A stretch of DNA of 64,000 nt from Sphingopyxis macrogoltabida (GTDB lineage Bacteria; Pseudomonadota; Alphaproteobacteria; Sphingomonadales; Sphingomonadaceae), in contig NZ_CP009429.1 of assembly GCF_001314325.1 (NCBI RefSeq), forward strand, positions 744,501 to 808,500. Reading direction: 5' to 3'. This document shows, piece after piece, positions 53,732-63,586 of the stretch. Made by a program: the position numbers and the translations under genes. Every line of letters starts with the position of its first letter. The first letter of the stretch is position 1. The notes under the pieces are model-generated. The model worked only from the letters and a program-made list of their open reading frames with translations. It did not search any database and had not been told where the DNA came from.

Positions 53732-55159
53732 ATGACCTACGACTATGATGTAATCGTGATTGGCGGCGGAGGGGCCGGGATGGCAGCCGCCATCACGGCT
53801 TGTGATTCCGGCGCGCGCGTGGCGCTTCTGGAAGCCGCAAACCAGCTTGGCGGCTCGACGGCATTGTCGGGCGGTGTGGTTTATGGTGCCCCGACCAGCA
53901 TCCAGCGGGCTGCCGGCATCGACAGCGACACAGTCGATGCAATGTTCGAATATTACATGACCTTGAACCAGCACAAGGTGGAACCGTCGATCGTTCGGCG
54001 GCTCTGCGAGTTGTCCGGACCGGCGATCGAATGGCTCATCTCGATGGGGGTCGAGTTCGATCCGGCTGAACTGTATGCCTCCGGTGTGGAAAGCGTTCCG
54101 CGAGGCCACAAGACAACGGGCAACGGCGCCGCCTTGTCAGAGGTGCTGGACCGCGAGGTCAACCGCCGCAATATCGACGTTTCGCGGGGCTGCCGCGTGA
54201 CCGCGCTGCACACAGACGAACACGGTTGTGTGCGCGGCGTCGTACTGGATGGCGAGACCGTAAGCGCGAATAGCGTGATAATCGCCACAGGAGGCTTCGG
54301 TCACAACCGGCTCCTCCTGAACCGTCACTATCCCGAAGCCGCCCAGCACGGCGATTGGACTTGGGCCATAACCGCCAAGACCTGCACTGGCGATGGCCTG
54401 TTGATGGGCCAGGAAGTCGGCGCGGATATTGCCGGTCACAATCGCGGGTTGCTGCTGACCACGCCCGGTTTCTATCGCGATCTCGAAGTCTTCGTCCCGG
54501 GCTGGCTGGTCTATGTCAACCGCGAGGGGCGCCGCTTCATCAACGAAACCACCGAATATGCGGTCATGGCCGGGGTCGTGAAGGACCAAATTGGCGGGTC
54601 TATCTTTGCTATCTTCGACGAGAATGCACGCGCCACTGCCGTGCCAGAGCCTCGCTATGCCGCAGCCCACAAGGCGGGGATCATCACGCTGAACTGGGTG
54701 ACCGACAAGATCGACGAACAGATCGCCAAGGGCAAGGTCATCAAGGCGCAGACCTTGGCCGAACTCGCCGACCTGGTCGGTATCGAAAGCGGCGCGTTGG
54801 AAACCACGATCGCCCGTTACAATTCGGATTGCGAGCAAGGGGTGGACAGCAAATTCCACAAGGACGGCGCACTGATGAAGCCTGTCGCCCAACCGCCCTT
54901 CTATGCCGCCGAAATCCGCCCTGCGATTGTCTGTCTGACCTCGACCGGCTTGCGGGTGGACAGGGACATGCACGTTCTCGACTGCGCAGACCGCCCCATC
55001 GGCGGGCTCTTTTCTGCCGGAGAAGTGTCGGGCGGTGTTTTGGGTGACAGATATATAGGCGGCGGAAATTCGATCGCCAACGCGATCGTCTTCGGACGTG
55101 TCGCAGGTGAGCAGGCGGCGCGTGAAGCGGGCCTTGGAACCGACAGGGAGCAAGCATGA
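53732..55159 (+). CDS. FAD-dependent oxidoreductase (ketosteroid dehydrogenase / fumarate reductase family)
   Basis: 475-residue flavoprotein. The N-terminal dinucleotide fold is DYDVIVIGGGGAGMAAAITA, followed by GGSTALSGGVVYGAP. GHKTTGNGAALSEVLDREV, YVNREGRRFINETTEYAVMA and the end LFSAGEVSGGVLGDRYIGGG are typical of the 3-ketosteroid delta-dehydrogenase / fumarate reductase flavoprotein family. It probably introduces or reduces a ring C=C next to a ketone. ATG at 53732 preferred over the GTG at 53708 because of the AGGTGAG spacing. Its stop overlaps the SDR start. Confidence 0.88.
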   Translation: MTYDYDVIVIGGGGAGMAAAITACDSGARVALLEAANQLGGSTALSGGVVYGAPTSIQRAAGIDSDTVDAMFEYYMTLNQHKVEPSIVRRLCELSGPAIEWLISMGVEFDPAELYASGVESVPRGHKTTGNGAALSEVLDREVNRRNIDVSRGCRVTALHTDEHGCVRGVVLDGETVSANSVIIATGGFGHNRLLLNRHYPEAAQHGDWTWAITAKTCTGDGLLMGQEVGADIAGHNRGLLLTTPGFYRDLEVFVPGWLVYVNREGRRFINETTEYAVMAGVVKDQIGGSIFAIFDENARATAVPEPRYAAAHKAGIITLNWVTDKIDEQIAKGKVIKAQTLAELADLVGIESGALETTIARYNSDCEQGVDSKFHKDGALMKPVAQPPFYAAEIRPAIVCLTSTGLRVDRDMHVLDCADRPIGGLFSAGEVSGGVLGDRYIGGGNSIANAIVFGRVAGEQAAREAGLGTDREQA

Positions 55160-55920
55160 TGGCAAACGAATTTTCGCTAGACGGCAAAGTGGCGCTCGTC
55201 ACCGGCGCGGCACGGGGCATTGGCCTCGAAATCGCTTGCCGGCTTGCGCAAAGCGGCGCGCAGGTGGTTTTCACCGATGTCGAACCAGAACTCGGTCCCG
55301 AGGCCGCCGCTTCGGTGCAGGGTGGCTCATACCGCAATCTCGACGTCACGGCGCAATCCCAATGGGAAGACACGATCCAGGAAATTCGTGACCAGCATGG
55401 TCGCCTGGACATTCTCGTCAATAATGCCGGGATCAGCCCGGCCGGGAACATTGAACAAAGCGATCTGGCTTTGTGGCGGCGCGTTCAGACCATCAATGTC
55501 GAGAGCGTGTTTCTCGGGTGCCGAACCGCGCTGCCGCTGATGCGCCAATCTGGCGAAGGCGGTTCGATTATCAATCTCAGCTCGATTCAGGCCCTGCGCC
55601 CCGCAGCCGAACTGGCTGCCTATTCCGCATCGAAGGCCGCCGTGCGGGCTTTGACCAAATCGGTGGCACTCCACGCTGCCCGTGACCGGATACGTTGCAA
55701 TTCGGTGCACCCAGGCGGGGTGCATACCCGAATGCTTGACGATTTCGCCGCGCTTACCGGCGATGCGGAAGCGGCGCTGCTCAAGCTAAATGCCGCAAAC
55801 CCCTTGGGGCGGGTGGGTTTGCCGCTCGATATTGCGAATGGCGTTCTCTATCTCGCCTCAGACCTCTCGGCTTGGGTCACGGGCCTCGAACTTGTGATCG
55901 ATGGAGGTTCGACCCTGTGA
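55156..55920 (+). CDS. Short-chain dehydrogenase/reductase
   Basis: 254-residue classical SDR. The NAD(P) motif TGAARGIG is at 16-23, NNAG at 89-92, and the catalytic Asn114, Ser142/143, Tyr156 and Lys160 are in place (YSASK). Asp41 after the second strand suggests NAD preference. It probably oxidises a hydroxyl formed by the P450 or hydratase to a ketone. It overlaps both neighbours by 4 nt, so it is translated with them. Confidence 0.93.
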   Translation: MMANEFSLDGKVALVTGAARGIGLEIACRLAQSGAQVVFTDVEPELGPEAAASVQGGSYRNLDVTAQSQWEDTIQEIRDQHGRLDILVNNAGISPAGNIEQSDLALWRRVQTINVESVFLGCRTALPLMRQSGEGGSIINLSSIQALRPAAELAAYSASKAAVRALTKSVALHAARDRIRCNSVHPGGVHTRMLDDFAALTGDAEAALLKLNAANPLGRVGLPLDIANGVLYLASDLSAWVTGLELVIDGGSTL

Positions 55921-57563
55921 GGGAAGGTGTCCTCGATCCTTCAGGCTGGCGGTTGTGGCGCAGCCAGGACGAGATGAAAGATCTGGTCAAAACGGGCGTG
56001 TGGGAAAACCGCACCACTTGGCAGGATGCCGTGGCCTTTGCTCAGTCAGACCCCGACGGCGTCGCTATCTGGTTCGACGACGGTTCCGAGTTGACTTACC
56101 GTCAGGGATGCGAGGAGGCGATTACGCTTGCTGCCTCGCTGAAGGAACTGAGCCTGCGCAAGGGTGACGTGGTCAGCGCCACCCTGCCGAACTGGCGGGA
56201 GATGGCGATCATCAACCTAGCTTGCTGCGCCCTCGGCCTGGTCATCAACCCGATCATTCCGATTTACCGCGATCGCGAGGTGGGCTTCATTCTGAAGGAC
56301 GCTGGCTCGCGCCTGCTGTTCACGCCGGGCGGTACGGGGAGCTTCGACTATCTCGCCATGGCGGCGCGCATTGCGGCAAAGACCCCTTCGCTGGAGCACA
56401 TCGTGACGGTGAGGCCGGGCGAAAGCGAGAGCGCAACCCTGAGCTACGCTGAGCTTATCGAGAAAGGGAATCCCGAACAATTTGAAGCTGCGGAGGTCGA
56501 TCCCAGTCACGTCAAGCTCTTGATGTATACCTCCGGCACCACGGGAATTCCCAAAGGGGTTCTGCACAGCCATAATACGCTGAGGCGTTCTGCGGCCAAT
56601 TCCCGCGAGGCGCGAGGAGTGGGGGAAGGCGACATCACCCTGATGGCGTCGCCGGTTACTCATGTGACGGGCTATTCGTCGCTCGAGCAGGCATTCAATT
56701 CCCCGATCAAGACTGCTCTCATGTCACGCTGGGATAAGGCAGCGGCCATTGATTTCATCAATCGCACAGGGGCCACCCTGACGGTTGGCGCAACCCCTTT
56801 TCTCAAGGAGCTTCTGGACGAAGCGGAAGCGCGCGGCACCGGCCTGCCGAGCCTGCGTCAATTTGCCTGCGGTGGCGCGGAGGTGTCTCCCCAGCTGATC
56901 GTCCGGGCTCATGAGACGCTTGATAATTGTCGCTGCTTCCGGGTCTTTGGAAGCACTGAGGTGCCGCTCGTCACACAAGGATACCTGCGGCCCGAACATG
57001 CAAATCTGGCCGCCGAAACCGACGGCCGGATCTACAATTACGACGTGCGCATCGTCGATGCAGACGGCCGCGATGTCGCACCTGGCGAAGAGGGAGAAAT
57101 CCTCGCGCGGGGGCCGTCGATGTTCCTTGGGTACACCGATTGGCAGGAAACGATGAAGGCGGTCGACGGGAATGGCTATTTTCATACCGGCGATCTCGTT
57201 CGCGCTGGGCCAGAAGGCAGCATTGTCGTCAGCGGGCGGTTGAAAGATCTCATCATCAGGGGTGGCGAAAACCTCAGCGCGAAAGAGATCGAGGATGTCC
57301 TGAGTCTTCATCCTGCCATTCAGGAGGCTGCGGTGGTCTCGATGCCTGATCCAAGGCTGGGAGAAGGTGTCTGTGCCTTTCTCGTTCTGCAGGCCGATTG
57401 TCCGGCGCCAAGCGTTGGCGAACTCAGCCAGTTTGTGCGGCAACAAGGCCTTGCCCCTCAAAAAGCACCAGCCAGAATCGAAGTAATCAGCAAATTTCCA
57501 ATGACTGCCTCTGGCAAGATTCAGAAAAATGTTCTGCGTGAGAGAATTCGTGAAATTATATAA
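55917..57563 (+). CDS. AMP-forming acyl-CoA ligase
   Basis: 548-residue adenylating enzyme that would activate a carboxylate as its CoA thioester. Core motifs are LLMYTSGTTGIPKGVLHSHN, FRVFGSTEVPLVTQG, GYFHTGDLVRAGPEGSIVVS, GRLKDLIIRGGENLSAKEIE and the C-terminal catalytic lysine in TASGKIQKNVLRE. GTG at 55917 overlaps the SDR stop (GTGA). It resembles the cyclohexanecarboxylate/long-chain/steroid-acid ligase branch. The substrate acid is probably the transported compound or an intermediate feeding the acyl-CoA dehydrogenases. Confidence 0.92.
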   Translation: MREGVLDPSGWRLWRSQDEMKDLVKTGVWENRTTWQDAVAFAQSDPDGVAIWFDDGSELTYRQGCEEAITLAASLKELSLRKGDVVSATLPNWREMAIINLACCALGLVINPIIPIYRDREVGFILKDAGSRLLFTPGGTGSFDYLAMAARIAAKTPSLEHIVTVRPGESESATLSYAELIEKGNPEQFEAAEVDPSHVKLLMYTSGTTGIPKGVLHSHNTLRRSAANSREARGVGEGDITLMASPVTHVTGYSSLEQAFNSPIKTALMSRWDKAAAIDFINRTGATLTVGATPFLKELLDEAEARGTGLPSLRQFACGGAEVSPQLIVRAHETLDNCRCFRVFGSTEVPLVTQGYLRPEHANLAAETDGRIYNYDVRIVDADGRDVAPGEEGEILARGPSMFLGYTDWQETMKAVDGNGYFHTGDLVRAGPEGSIVVSGRLKDLIIRGGENLSAKEIEDVLSLHPAIQEAAVVSMPDPRLGEGVCAFLVLQADCPAPSVGELSQFVRQQGLAPQKAPARIEVISKFPMTASGKIQKNVLRERIREII

Positions 57564-57582
57564 ATATTTGGGGAGAGAACTT

Positions 57583-59961
57583 ATGAACAATAATCACAAC
57601 TTTTTGTCGGGTTGCGCAATTGCTGCTCTTGCCTGGAGTGGATTTTCTGCGCCGGCCTTTGCCCAGAACGCCAGTGAACAGGTTGCGGAGACTGCGGATC
57701 CTGCCGAGAGCGATGAGATCGTAGTTACTGCCCGTCGGCGTGACGAAGCGCTCCAGGATGTCCCGATTACCATCGCATCCATTGGTGGTGACGAACTCGA
57801 GAAGTCGCAGATCACCAAACCGGAAGCACTTGCGGCGCGCGTGCCCACATTGAATATCGCGGTGGGCGGTTCGGGTTCGGGCGGCCAGATGAGTCTGCGT
57901 GGGATCGGATCCTCGAATGTGTCTGCGGCGTTCGACAGTGCAGTTGCGCTCGATTTCGACGGCATTGTGGTCAGTTCCATGCGCCTGGTCCAGTCTGGGT
58001 TTTTCGACGTCGCCCAGATCGACATTCTGAAGGGACCGCAGTCGTTGTATTTCGGCAAGAGCGCTACCGCTGGCGTGGTTTCGATCCGGTCTGCCGGTCC
58101 TACGTCGTCACTCGAAGCATCATTGCGCGGGTCCTACGAATTCGAAGAGAAGGGCTATACTGTCGAAGGATACGTTTCCGGACCGATCAGCGACACTCTG
58201 GGTTTCCGCATCGCCGGCCGCTTTAACAAGATTGACGAGCTCTATTTCAATGCGGCACCAAATGTGGCCCACCCCTATCGCGGGGAGAAGAACATCAATC
58301 TGCGCGGCACGCTCGAATGGGAGCCGAGTGCAGACTTCACTCTCAATCTCAAAGCGAACTATGTCGGTCACAATAACAACGGCGAGATCCGGCACACACA
58401 GATTTTCTGCGGAGCGAACGGCTTAGCCGACCCCCTGCATTTGCTGGGCGGGGCTGTGGTCATTCCAGCTGGCTACGATTGCAACGCTTTCGACAATGTT
58501 TTCTGGTTGCCGGATTCCGCAGTTCCCTTGGGCGCAATGGCACCTCCGGGCATGGATAATAACGGAGGTGTTCCGTTCAACGATACGGATACGTACCTGA
58601 TCCGCGCAAAAGCAGACATAGCGCTGCAGGATAATTTGTCGCTGGCGCTGGTGACCGGATATTTCGACTTCAAATCGCGCGGTCAGGATTTCTATGGTTA
58701 TGGCGGCGTGATGGGGGTCGGTACCGATCTTAACCTCAACCGGAACCAGCAGTTCACGCAGGAAATTCGTTTCGCCAGCGACAATGAAGGACCGTTCAAC
58801 TGGCTGGTCGGCGGTTTCTACGAGCGCCGCGACATCCTGTTCGAAGCAGCGCAGAATGCAGTCAACATTTCATTTCTGGCGGCCGACCCCATTACGGGTT
58901 CGACATTTGACTGGCGCCGTCAGCATTACACCAAGACTGACGCATACTCGGTCTTCGGCAACGTTTTGCTGGAACCCACAGAAAACCTCGAGCTGTCGGC
59001 TGGCCTGCGTTACACCAAGGAAAAGAAGATGAACCGGATCGAGGTTCCTTACGTTCACCGTATATTATCCGGCCCGCCGTTCAACTTCATCGCAAGCGGT
59101 TTCGAATCGCCGCAGATCCGCTTCCAGGACGATAATTTCTCACCAGAAGTATCGGTGAAATACAAGATTTCCGACGATGCCCAGGTCTATGCTTCCTACA
59201 AGAAGGGCTTCAAGTCAGGCGGAATCGACAATAGCGCCTTGCCCTCAAGCGGGTTGAGTGCCATCGTTGCTTCGGGCGACTATTCCTCGCTCATCTTCGC
59301 TTCCGAGACGGCCGAAGGTTTTGAGGTCGGATTGAAAAGTTCACTGGCTCAGAACAAAGTGCGATTGAACATGTCGCTGTTCAACTACACCTTCTCGGGC
59401 TTGCAGATACAAAGCTTCGATCCGGTCGCCATCCAATATAGCACAAGCAATGCTGGCCAACTGCGATCACGCGGCGGAGACCTTGAGCTCCGCTGGAAAG
59501 CGCCGACGGATGGCCTGACCCTTAGTGCGGCAGTCGCTTATACTGATGCCGAATTTACCGAGACCTTCATCAGCAATGCCGGAATCGACCTCAAAGGCAG
59601 GGCTGCACCAAGAGCGCCCAAGTGGTCAGGCAATCTGTCTTTCGACTGGGAGATCCCGATCTCTAATAGCCTCGACTTCAGTGTGTTCGGTTTGGCTAAC
59701 TACAGCGGTTCCTATTTTGCCGATGCAACGACCTTGAATGACTATGTTCAGAAAGACTACGTCACATTGGATGCCAATGTTACGATCAGTTCGTCGAATG
59801 ATCGTTGGCGCATTTCCTTGTTAGGAAATAACCTGACCGACAAGATCTATGTCAATCAGGCATCTGGTCGACCGTTCCGGCAAGCCGGAGTGGGTGACGA
59901 CTTGGCACTCACACAGAACAGGGGCCGGCAGGTCTTCGTAGAGTTCGCTGTTAAGTACTGA
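57583..59961 (+). CDS. TonB-dependent outer-membrane receptor
   Basis: 792-residue receptor inside the catabolic operon. ATG at 57583 follows GGGGAGAG and opens a signal peptide (CAIAALAWSGFSAPAFAQ). The TonB box is EIVVTARRRDEALQDVPITI, the plug has QMSLRGIGSSNVSAAFDSAV and AQIDILKGPQSLYFGKSATA, and the barrel ends RGRQVFVEFAVKY. It probably imports the operon's substrate. It shares the general type but not close sequence with the receptor at 32150-35086. Confidence 0.93.
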   Translation: MNNNHNFLSGCAIAALAWSGFSAPAFAQNASEQVAETADPAESDEIVVTARRRDEALQDVPITIASIGGDELEKSQITKPEALAARVPTLNIAVGGSGSGGQMSLRGIGSSNVSAAFDSAVALDFDGIVVSSMRLVQSGFFDVAQIDILKGPQSLYFGKSATAGVVSIRSAGPTSSLEASLRGSYEFEEKGYTVEGYVSGPISDTLGFRIAGRFNKIDELYFNAAPNVAHPYRGEKNINLRGTLEWEPSADFTLNLKANYVGHNNNGEIRHTQIFCGANGLADPLHLLGGAVVIPAGYDCNAFDNVFWLPDSAVPLGAMAPPGMDNNGGVPFNDTDTYLIRAKADIALQDNLSLALVTGYFDFKSRGQDFYGYGGVMGVGTDLNLNRNQQFTQEIRFASDNEGPFNWLVGGFYERRDILFEAAQNAVNISFLAADPITGSTFDWRRQHYTKTDAYSVFGNVLLEPTENLELSAGLRYTKEKKMNRIEVPYVHRILSGPPFNFIASGFESPQIRFQDDNFSPEVSVKYKISDDAQVYASYKKGFKSGGIDNSALPSSGLSAIVASGDYSSLIFASETAEGFEVGLKSSLAQNKVRLNMSLFNYTFSGLQIQSFDPVAIQYSTSNAGQLRSRGGDLELRWKAPTDGLTLSAAVAYTDAEFTETFISNAGIDLKGRAAPRAPKWSGNLSFDWEIPISNSLDFSVFGLANYSGSYFADATTLNDYVQKDYVTLDANVTISSSNDRWRISLLGNNLTDKIYVNQASGRPFRQAGVGDDLALTQNRGRQVFVEFAVKY

Positions 59962-60004
59962 GTCTCTCAAGTTTGATGTCATTGTGGATAGAGGAGTCTC
60001 GATC

Positions 60005-61540
60005 ATGATAGAAACGCTGACCGGAACAAATCGATCAAGAGGATTATCCTATCAGGAACTCCTCAAGACTGATTCGAAAAGCGTACCTGCGTCGCTGAAG
60101 AAGGAATCGGCGCTGGATCATACTCCTCTATCTATCGATGTTGAGCGATATTACAGTCGCGAATTCCACGATCTGGAAGTCGAAAAACTCTGGCGGCGCG
60201 TGTGGCAATTGGCTTGTCACGAAGACGAAATTCCCGAGGTTGGGGATGCATTGGTCTATGACATCGCGTCGCTTTCTTTTGTTGTGGTGAGGACGGGAGA
60301 AGATGAATTCTCCGCCTATCCCAACGCCTGCCGCCACAGGGGGCGCCGCCTGCTGGATTGCCCCAAAAAGGGGCTCACCAATTTCCGATGCCCTTTCCAC
60401 GGTTGGTCGTGGAAACTTGATGGGACACTCAAAGAGGTTCCATGCCACTGGGATTTCCCAAACGTCACCGAAGAAACGCACTCACTTCCCAAGGTGAAAA
60501 CCGGCCGCTGGGGTGGGTTCGTGTTCATCAACCCAGACCCGGACGCGCAGCCCCTCAAGGAGTTCCTGGGGGACATTGACGAACACTGGACAACCCTTCC
60601 CTTCGAACGTCGCTACAAGGCCGTGCACGTCGCCAAAAAGCTGCCCTGCAATTGGAAAATTGCACAGGAAGCCTTCATGGAATCCTATCACGTGATCGCG
60701 ACGCATCCTACTCTGCTGTATGAGATGGGGGATGCTAACTCGCAGTACGACGCTTTCGGGGTGCTTTCACGCGCCATCTCCGCGCAAGGCATAGCCAGTC
60801 CGCATATTGAGGCCGAACTTGCGGGCGAGCCGTTTGACGATACCACGCCCTTTACCGTCTACCGTCACCCCATAACTGGTGATCTCTATGAGCGCCTCAG
60901 TGAGGGCCGCATACGTTTGACAAAGGCGGATGGCCGGGTCGGGGTGTTCAATGCACAGGCAGAGCCGCTGGAGGGCGAGTTGAAAAATGCGGACCTCCAC
61001 ATTTGCAACTGGTTCGCGGGCAGGTTGACCCCCGATATGGAAGCGGCAAGCCATGCTTTCGGCGCCTTGCCGGTGGTCGAAGCCCGTGCGAGTCGCGCTG
61101 CTGCCAAGCGGGAGCAATTGCGACCGCTGATGGGGGACGAGATCGACCGGGTGTGTGACGCCGAATTGGTCGATTCAATATATTACAGCATCTTTCCGAA
61201 CATTAGTCCGTGGGGGTGCTACAATCCAATCTTCTACAGGTTCCGACCAGATGGCGATAATCCGGAACAATGCATCCACGAAATCATGTTCATGCTTCCG
61301 GTTCCCAAAGGACAAGACCGACCGAAGCCGGCTTCGATCCATTGGCTCGGCCTAAATGATGACTACATGGAGGCTCCCGAACTCGGTTCGTTGGCGAAGG
61401 TGTTCAATCAGGATAATTTGAACCTGCCGGCAGTACAGCTGGGGTTGCGCAATGTTCCTGGGGGCAAGATCATGCTGGCGGAATATCAGGAAGCCAAGAT
61501 CCGGCATTTTCATGCCACTTTGGACGATTGGCTCGATTAA
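60005..61540 (+). CDS. Rieske non-haem iron oxygenase, alpha subunit
   Basis: 511-residue oxygenase. The Rieske 2Fe-2S ligands are Cys109, His111, Cys129 and His132 (ACRHRGRRLLDC, FRCPFHGWSWKLDG). The mononuclear iron ligands are His229 and His234 in FMESYHVIATHP. Position 226, three before the first His and usually Asp, is Glu, as reported for carnitine-type Rieske monooxygenases. No beta subunit or reductase is nearby. It probably hydroxylates a non-aromatic or bulky substrate. ATG at 60005 chosen for the GAGGAG before it. Confidence 0.92.
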   Translation: MIETLTGTNRSRGLSYQELLKTDSKSVPASLKKESALDHTPLSIDVERYYSREFHDLEVEKLWRRVWQLACHEDEIPEVGDALVYDIASLSFVVVRTGEDEFSAYPNACRHRGRRLLDCPKKGLTNFRCPFHGWSWKLDGTLKEVPCHWDFPNVTEETHSLPKVKTGRWGGFVFINPDPDAQPLKEFLGDIDEHWTTLPFERRYKAVHVAKKLPCNWKIAQEAFMESYHVIATHPTLLYEMGDANSQYDAFGVLSRAISAQGIASPHIEAELAGEPFDDTTPFTVYRHPITGDLYERLSEGRIRLTKADGRVGVFNAQAEPLEGELKNADLHICNWFAGRLTPDMEAASHAFGALPVVEARASRAAAKREQLRPLMGDEIDRVCDAELVDSIYYSIFPNISPWGCYNPIFYRFRPDGDNPEQCIHEIMFMLPVPKGQDRPKPASIHWLGLNDDYMEAPELGSLAKVFNQDNLNLPAVQLGLRNVPGGKIMLAEYQEAKIRHFHATLDDWLD

Positions 61541-61595
61541 TAGTCCTGCGCAGGCTCGTTGGCGCCCACAGATAAACGTTTTTCAAGGTCAATGT

Positions 61596-62588
61596 ATGAA
61601 CAAATCAGATTCCTCCCATGCCTTCACGCCTGAGTTAGCGAGATCGATTTATCGCAAAGCGTATCTCATCAACCGCACGGACCAACGATTCCGGGCGATG
61701 CTGACGAATGGTGAATTGGCAGTTGCATACTACCCTGTTCGTGGACAGGAGGTCACCGCAGCCGCTGCGCTGTCTGCATTGCAGCCCGAAGACTATCTGG
61801 TGACAACCTATCGCGGCCTTCACGATTCCCTGGCCAAGGGGATTCCATCACGCTTGCTATGGGCCGAGTTTGCCGGAAAACGCACCGGGACCTGCAAGGG
61901 CAAGGGCGGACCGATGCATATCACTTATCCCCCGACCGGGGTAATGGTGACGACAGGAATCGTCGGGTCGGGCATTCCGATCGCCAATGGCCTGGCAATG
62001 GCCGCGCAAATTAGAGGCGAGAACCGGGTAGCGGTGGCGAGTTTCGGTGACGGGGCCAGCAATATCGGCGCGTTCCACGAAGCGCTCAACATGGCGTCGG
62101 TTTGGAAACTGCCGGTTGTTTTCCTCTGCCAGAACAACCAATACGCCGAGCATACGACGCTCGCGGCAGGTACTTCAGTGACGAGCATCGCCGAAAGAGC
62201 TGCGGGTTACGAAATGCCCGGCGTGTCGTGCGACGGTCTCGATCCCGAAATGATGTATCAAACAATGGCCGCAGCGGTTGCTCGTGCCCGTGCTGGAGAC
62301 GGCCCTACCCTGGTCGAAGCACATACGTACCGCTTGCAGGGTCATATCTTCGGCGCTGATTACAGTTATATTCCCAAGGAAGAGCTCAAGGCTGCCGAAG
62401 AGCGGGCCAGCATGATGCGCCTTCGCCAAAGGATCAGCGAGAGACAGGTCACCGATTCCGATCTCGCGCAGATCGAACAGGAGGTGGACGCCGAAATCGA
62501 AGATGCCGTGGCGTTCGCACTGAAAAGTGATCCGCCGGATCCGGACGAGATCAGGTTCGACATCTACGAAACGGAGCAGGCAGCATGA
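61596..62588 (+). CDS. Thiamine-diphosphate E1 alpha subunit (2-oxoacid/acetoin dehydrogenase type)
   Basis: 330-residue E1 alpha of the pyruvate/acetoin/branched-chain dehydrogenase family. The thiamine-diphosphate motif runs from GDGASNIGAFHEALNMA (GDG at 151-153) to CQNNQY (NN at 180-181). YRGLHDSLAKGIPSRLLWAE, GKGGPMHITYPPTGVMVTTG and ADYSYIPKEELK are typical of the acetoin-type branch. With the beta subunit it would decarboxylate or cleave an alpha-oxo compound and pass the acyl group to a lipoyl arm. Start ATG at 61596; earlier Met codons are inside the oxygenase gene. Confidence 0.92.
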   Translation: MNKSDSSHAFTPELARSIYRKAYLINRTDQRFRAMLTNGELAVAYYPVRGQEVTAAAALSALQPEDYLVTTYRGLHDSLAKGIPSRLLWAEFAGKRTGTCKGKGGPMHITYPPTGVMVTTGIVGSGIPIANGLAMAAQIRGENRVAVASFGDGASNIGAFHEALNMASVWKLPVVFLCQNNQYAEHTTLAAGTSVTSIAERAAGYEMPGVSCDGLDPEMMYQTMAAAVARARAGDGPTLVEAHTYRLQGHIFGADYSYIPKEELKAAEERASMMRLRQRISERQVTDSDLAQIEQEVDAEIEDAVAFALKSDPPDPDEIRFDIYETEQAA

Positions 62589-63586
62589 GCGGAAAAACTA
62601 TCAGCTTCGGCCAGGCTCTCAATGCTGCGCTCGATGATGCGATGGCGGACGACGGAAATGTCATGATTCTTGGCGAGGATGTTGCCGACGAGCAGGGCGG
62701 CGGCGTGTTCAAGGTCAGCAAGGGCCTTTCGAGCAAATACGGAACCAGTCGCGTTCGTTCGACTCCCATTTCTGAACAGGCCATCCTGGGCGCGGCAGTG
62801 GGTGCGGCGATTGTTGGCATGCGTCCGGTGGCCGAGATCATGCTGATGAATTTCATCACGGTCGCGATGGACCAGCTGGTCAATCACGCCGCGAAGCTGC
62901 GCTTCATGTCGGGCGGCCAGACCAATGTGCCGCTGGTTGTCCGAACGACGACCGGGGCTGGTGTGGGTTTCGGAGGTCAGCATTCCGATATGCTGGAAGC
63001 CTGGTTTGCTCATGTTCCCGGCCTAAAGATTGCGACCGCCTCGAACCCGGCGGATGCCTATGGCCTGCTTCGCTCTGCGATTGACGATGAAGATCCCGTT
63101 ATCCTGATCGAGAATATCACACACTACGGAATGACAGGCCCCGCCCCAGAGGCTGGTTATCGCGTGCCGCTGGGCAAGGCAGCGATTGCGCGCGAGGGAA
63201 GGGACATCACTCTTGTTACTTACGGACGCGGTGTAAGCGATAGCCTGAAGGCGGCCAGCCTGTTGGCTGATGAAGGTATCGCCGCTGAAGTCATTGACTT
63301 GCGCACCATAGCCCCGTGGGATGAACAGGCGGTTTTCGCTTCTGTCGCCAAGACAAAGCGCGCTGTAATCGTCCACGAAGCAGTTCGTCCTTTCGGGGCC
63401 GGAGCCGAGATTTCCGCTCGCATTCACGAAGAACTGTTCTCTGATCTACTAGCGCCAGTTCAGCGGGTCGCGTCCTATCCCTCTCCGGTTCCCTTTGCGA
63501 AGCCACTGGAGACAGCATTCCTCTATAGTGTCGATGACATTGTTCGTGCGGCACACGCAACAACAGATAAGGCAATTAACTCATGA
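62585..63586 (+). CDS. Thiamine-diphosphate E1 beta subunit
   Basis: 333-residue E1 beta partner. Hallmarks are MILGEDVADEQGGGVFKVSK, TPISEQAILGAAVGAAIVGM, ALDDAMADDGNVM at the start, the metal/monovalent loop GAGVGFGGQHSDMLEAWFAH, and AEVIDLRTIAPWDEQAVF. It overlaps the alpha gene and the lipoyl-domain gene by 4 nt each, so the three proteins are made together. Confidence 0.94.
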   Translation: MSGKTISFGQALNAALDDAMADDGNVMILGEDVADEQGGGVFKVSKGLSSKYGTSRVRSTPISEQAILGAAVGAAIVGMRPVAEIMLMNFITVAMDQLVNHAAKLRFMSGGQTNVPLVVRTTTGAGVGFGGQHSDMLEAWFAHVPGLKIATASNPADAYGLLRSAIDDEDPVILIENITHYGMTGPAPEAGYRVPLGKAAIAREGRDITLVTYGRGVSDSLKAASLLADEGIAAEVIDLRTIAPWDEQAVFASVAKTKRAVIVHEAVRPFGAGAEISARIHEELFSDLLAPVQRVASYPSPVPFAKPLETAFLYSVDDIVRAAHATTDKAINS

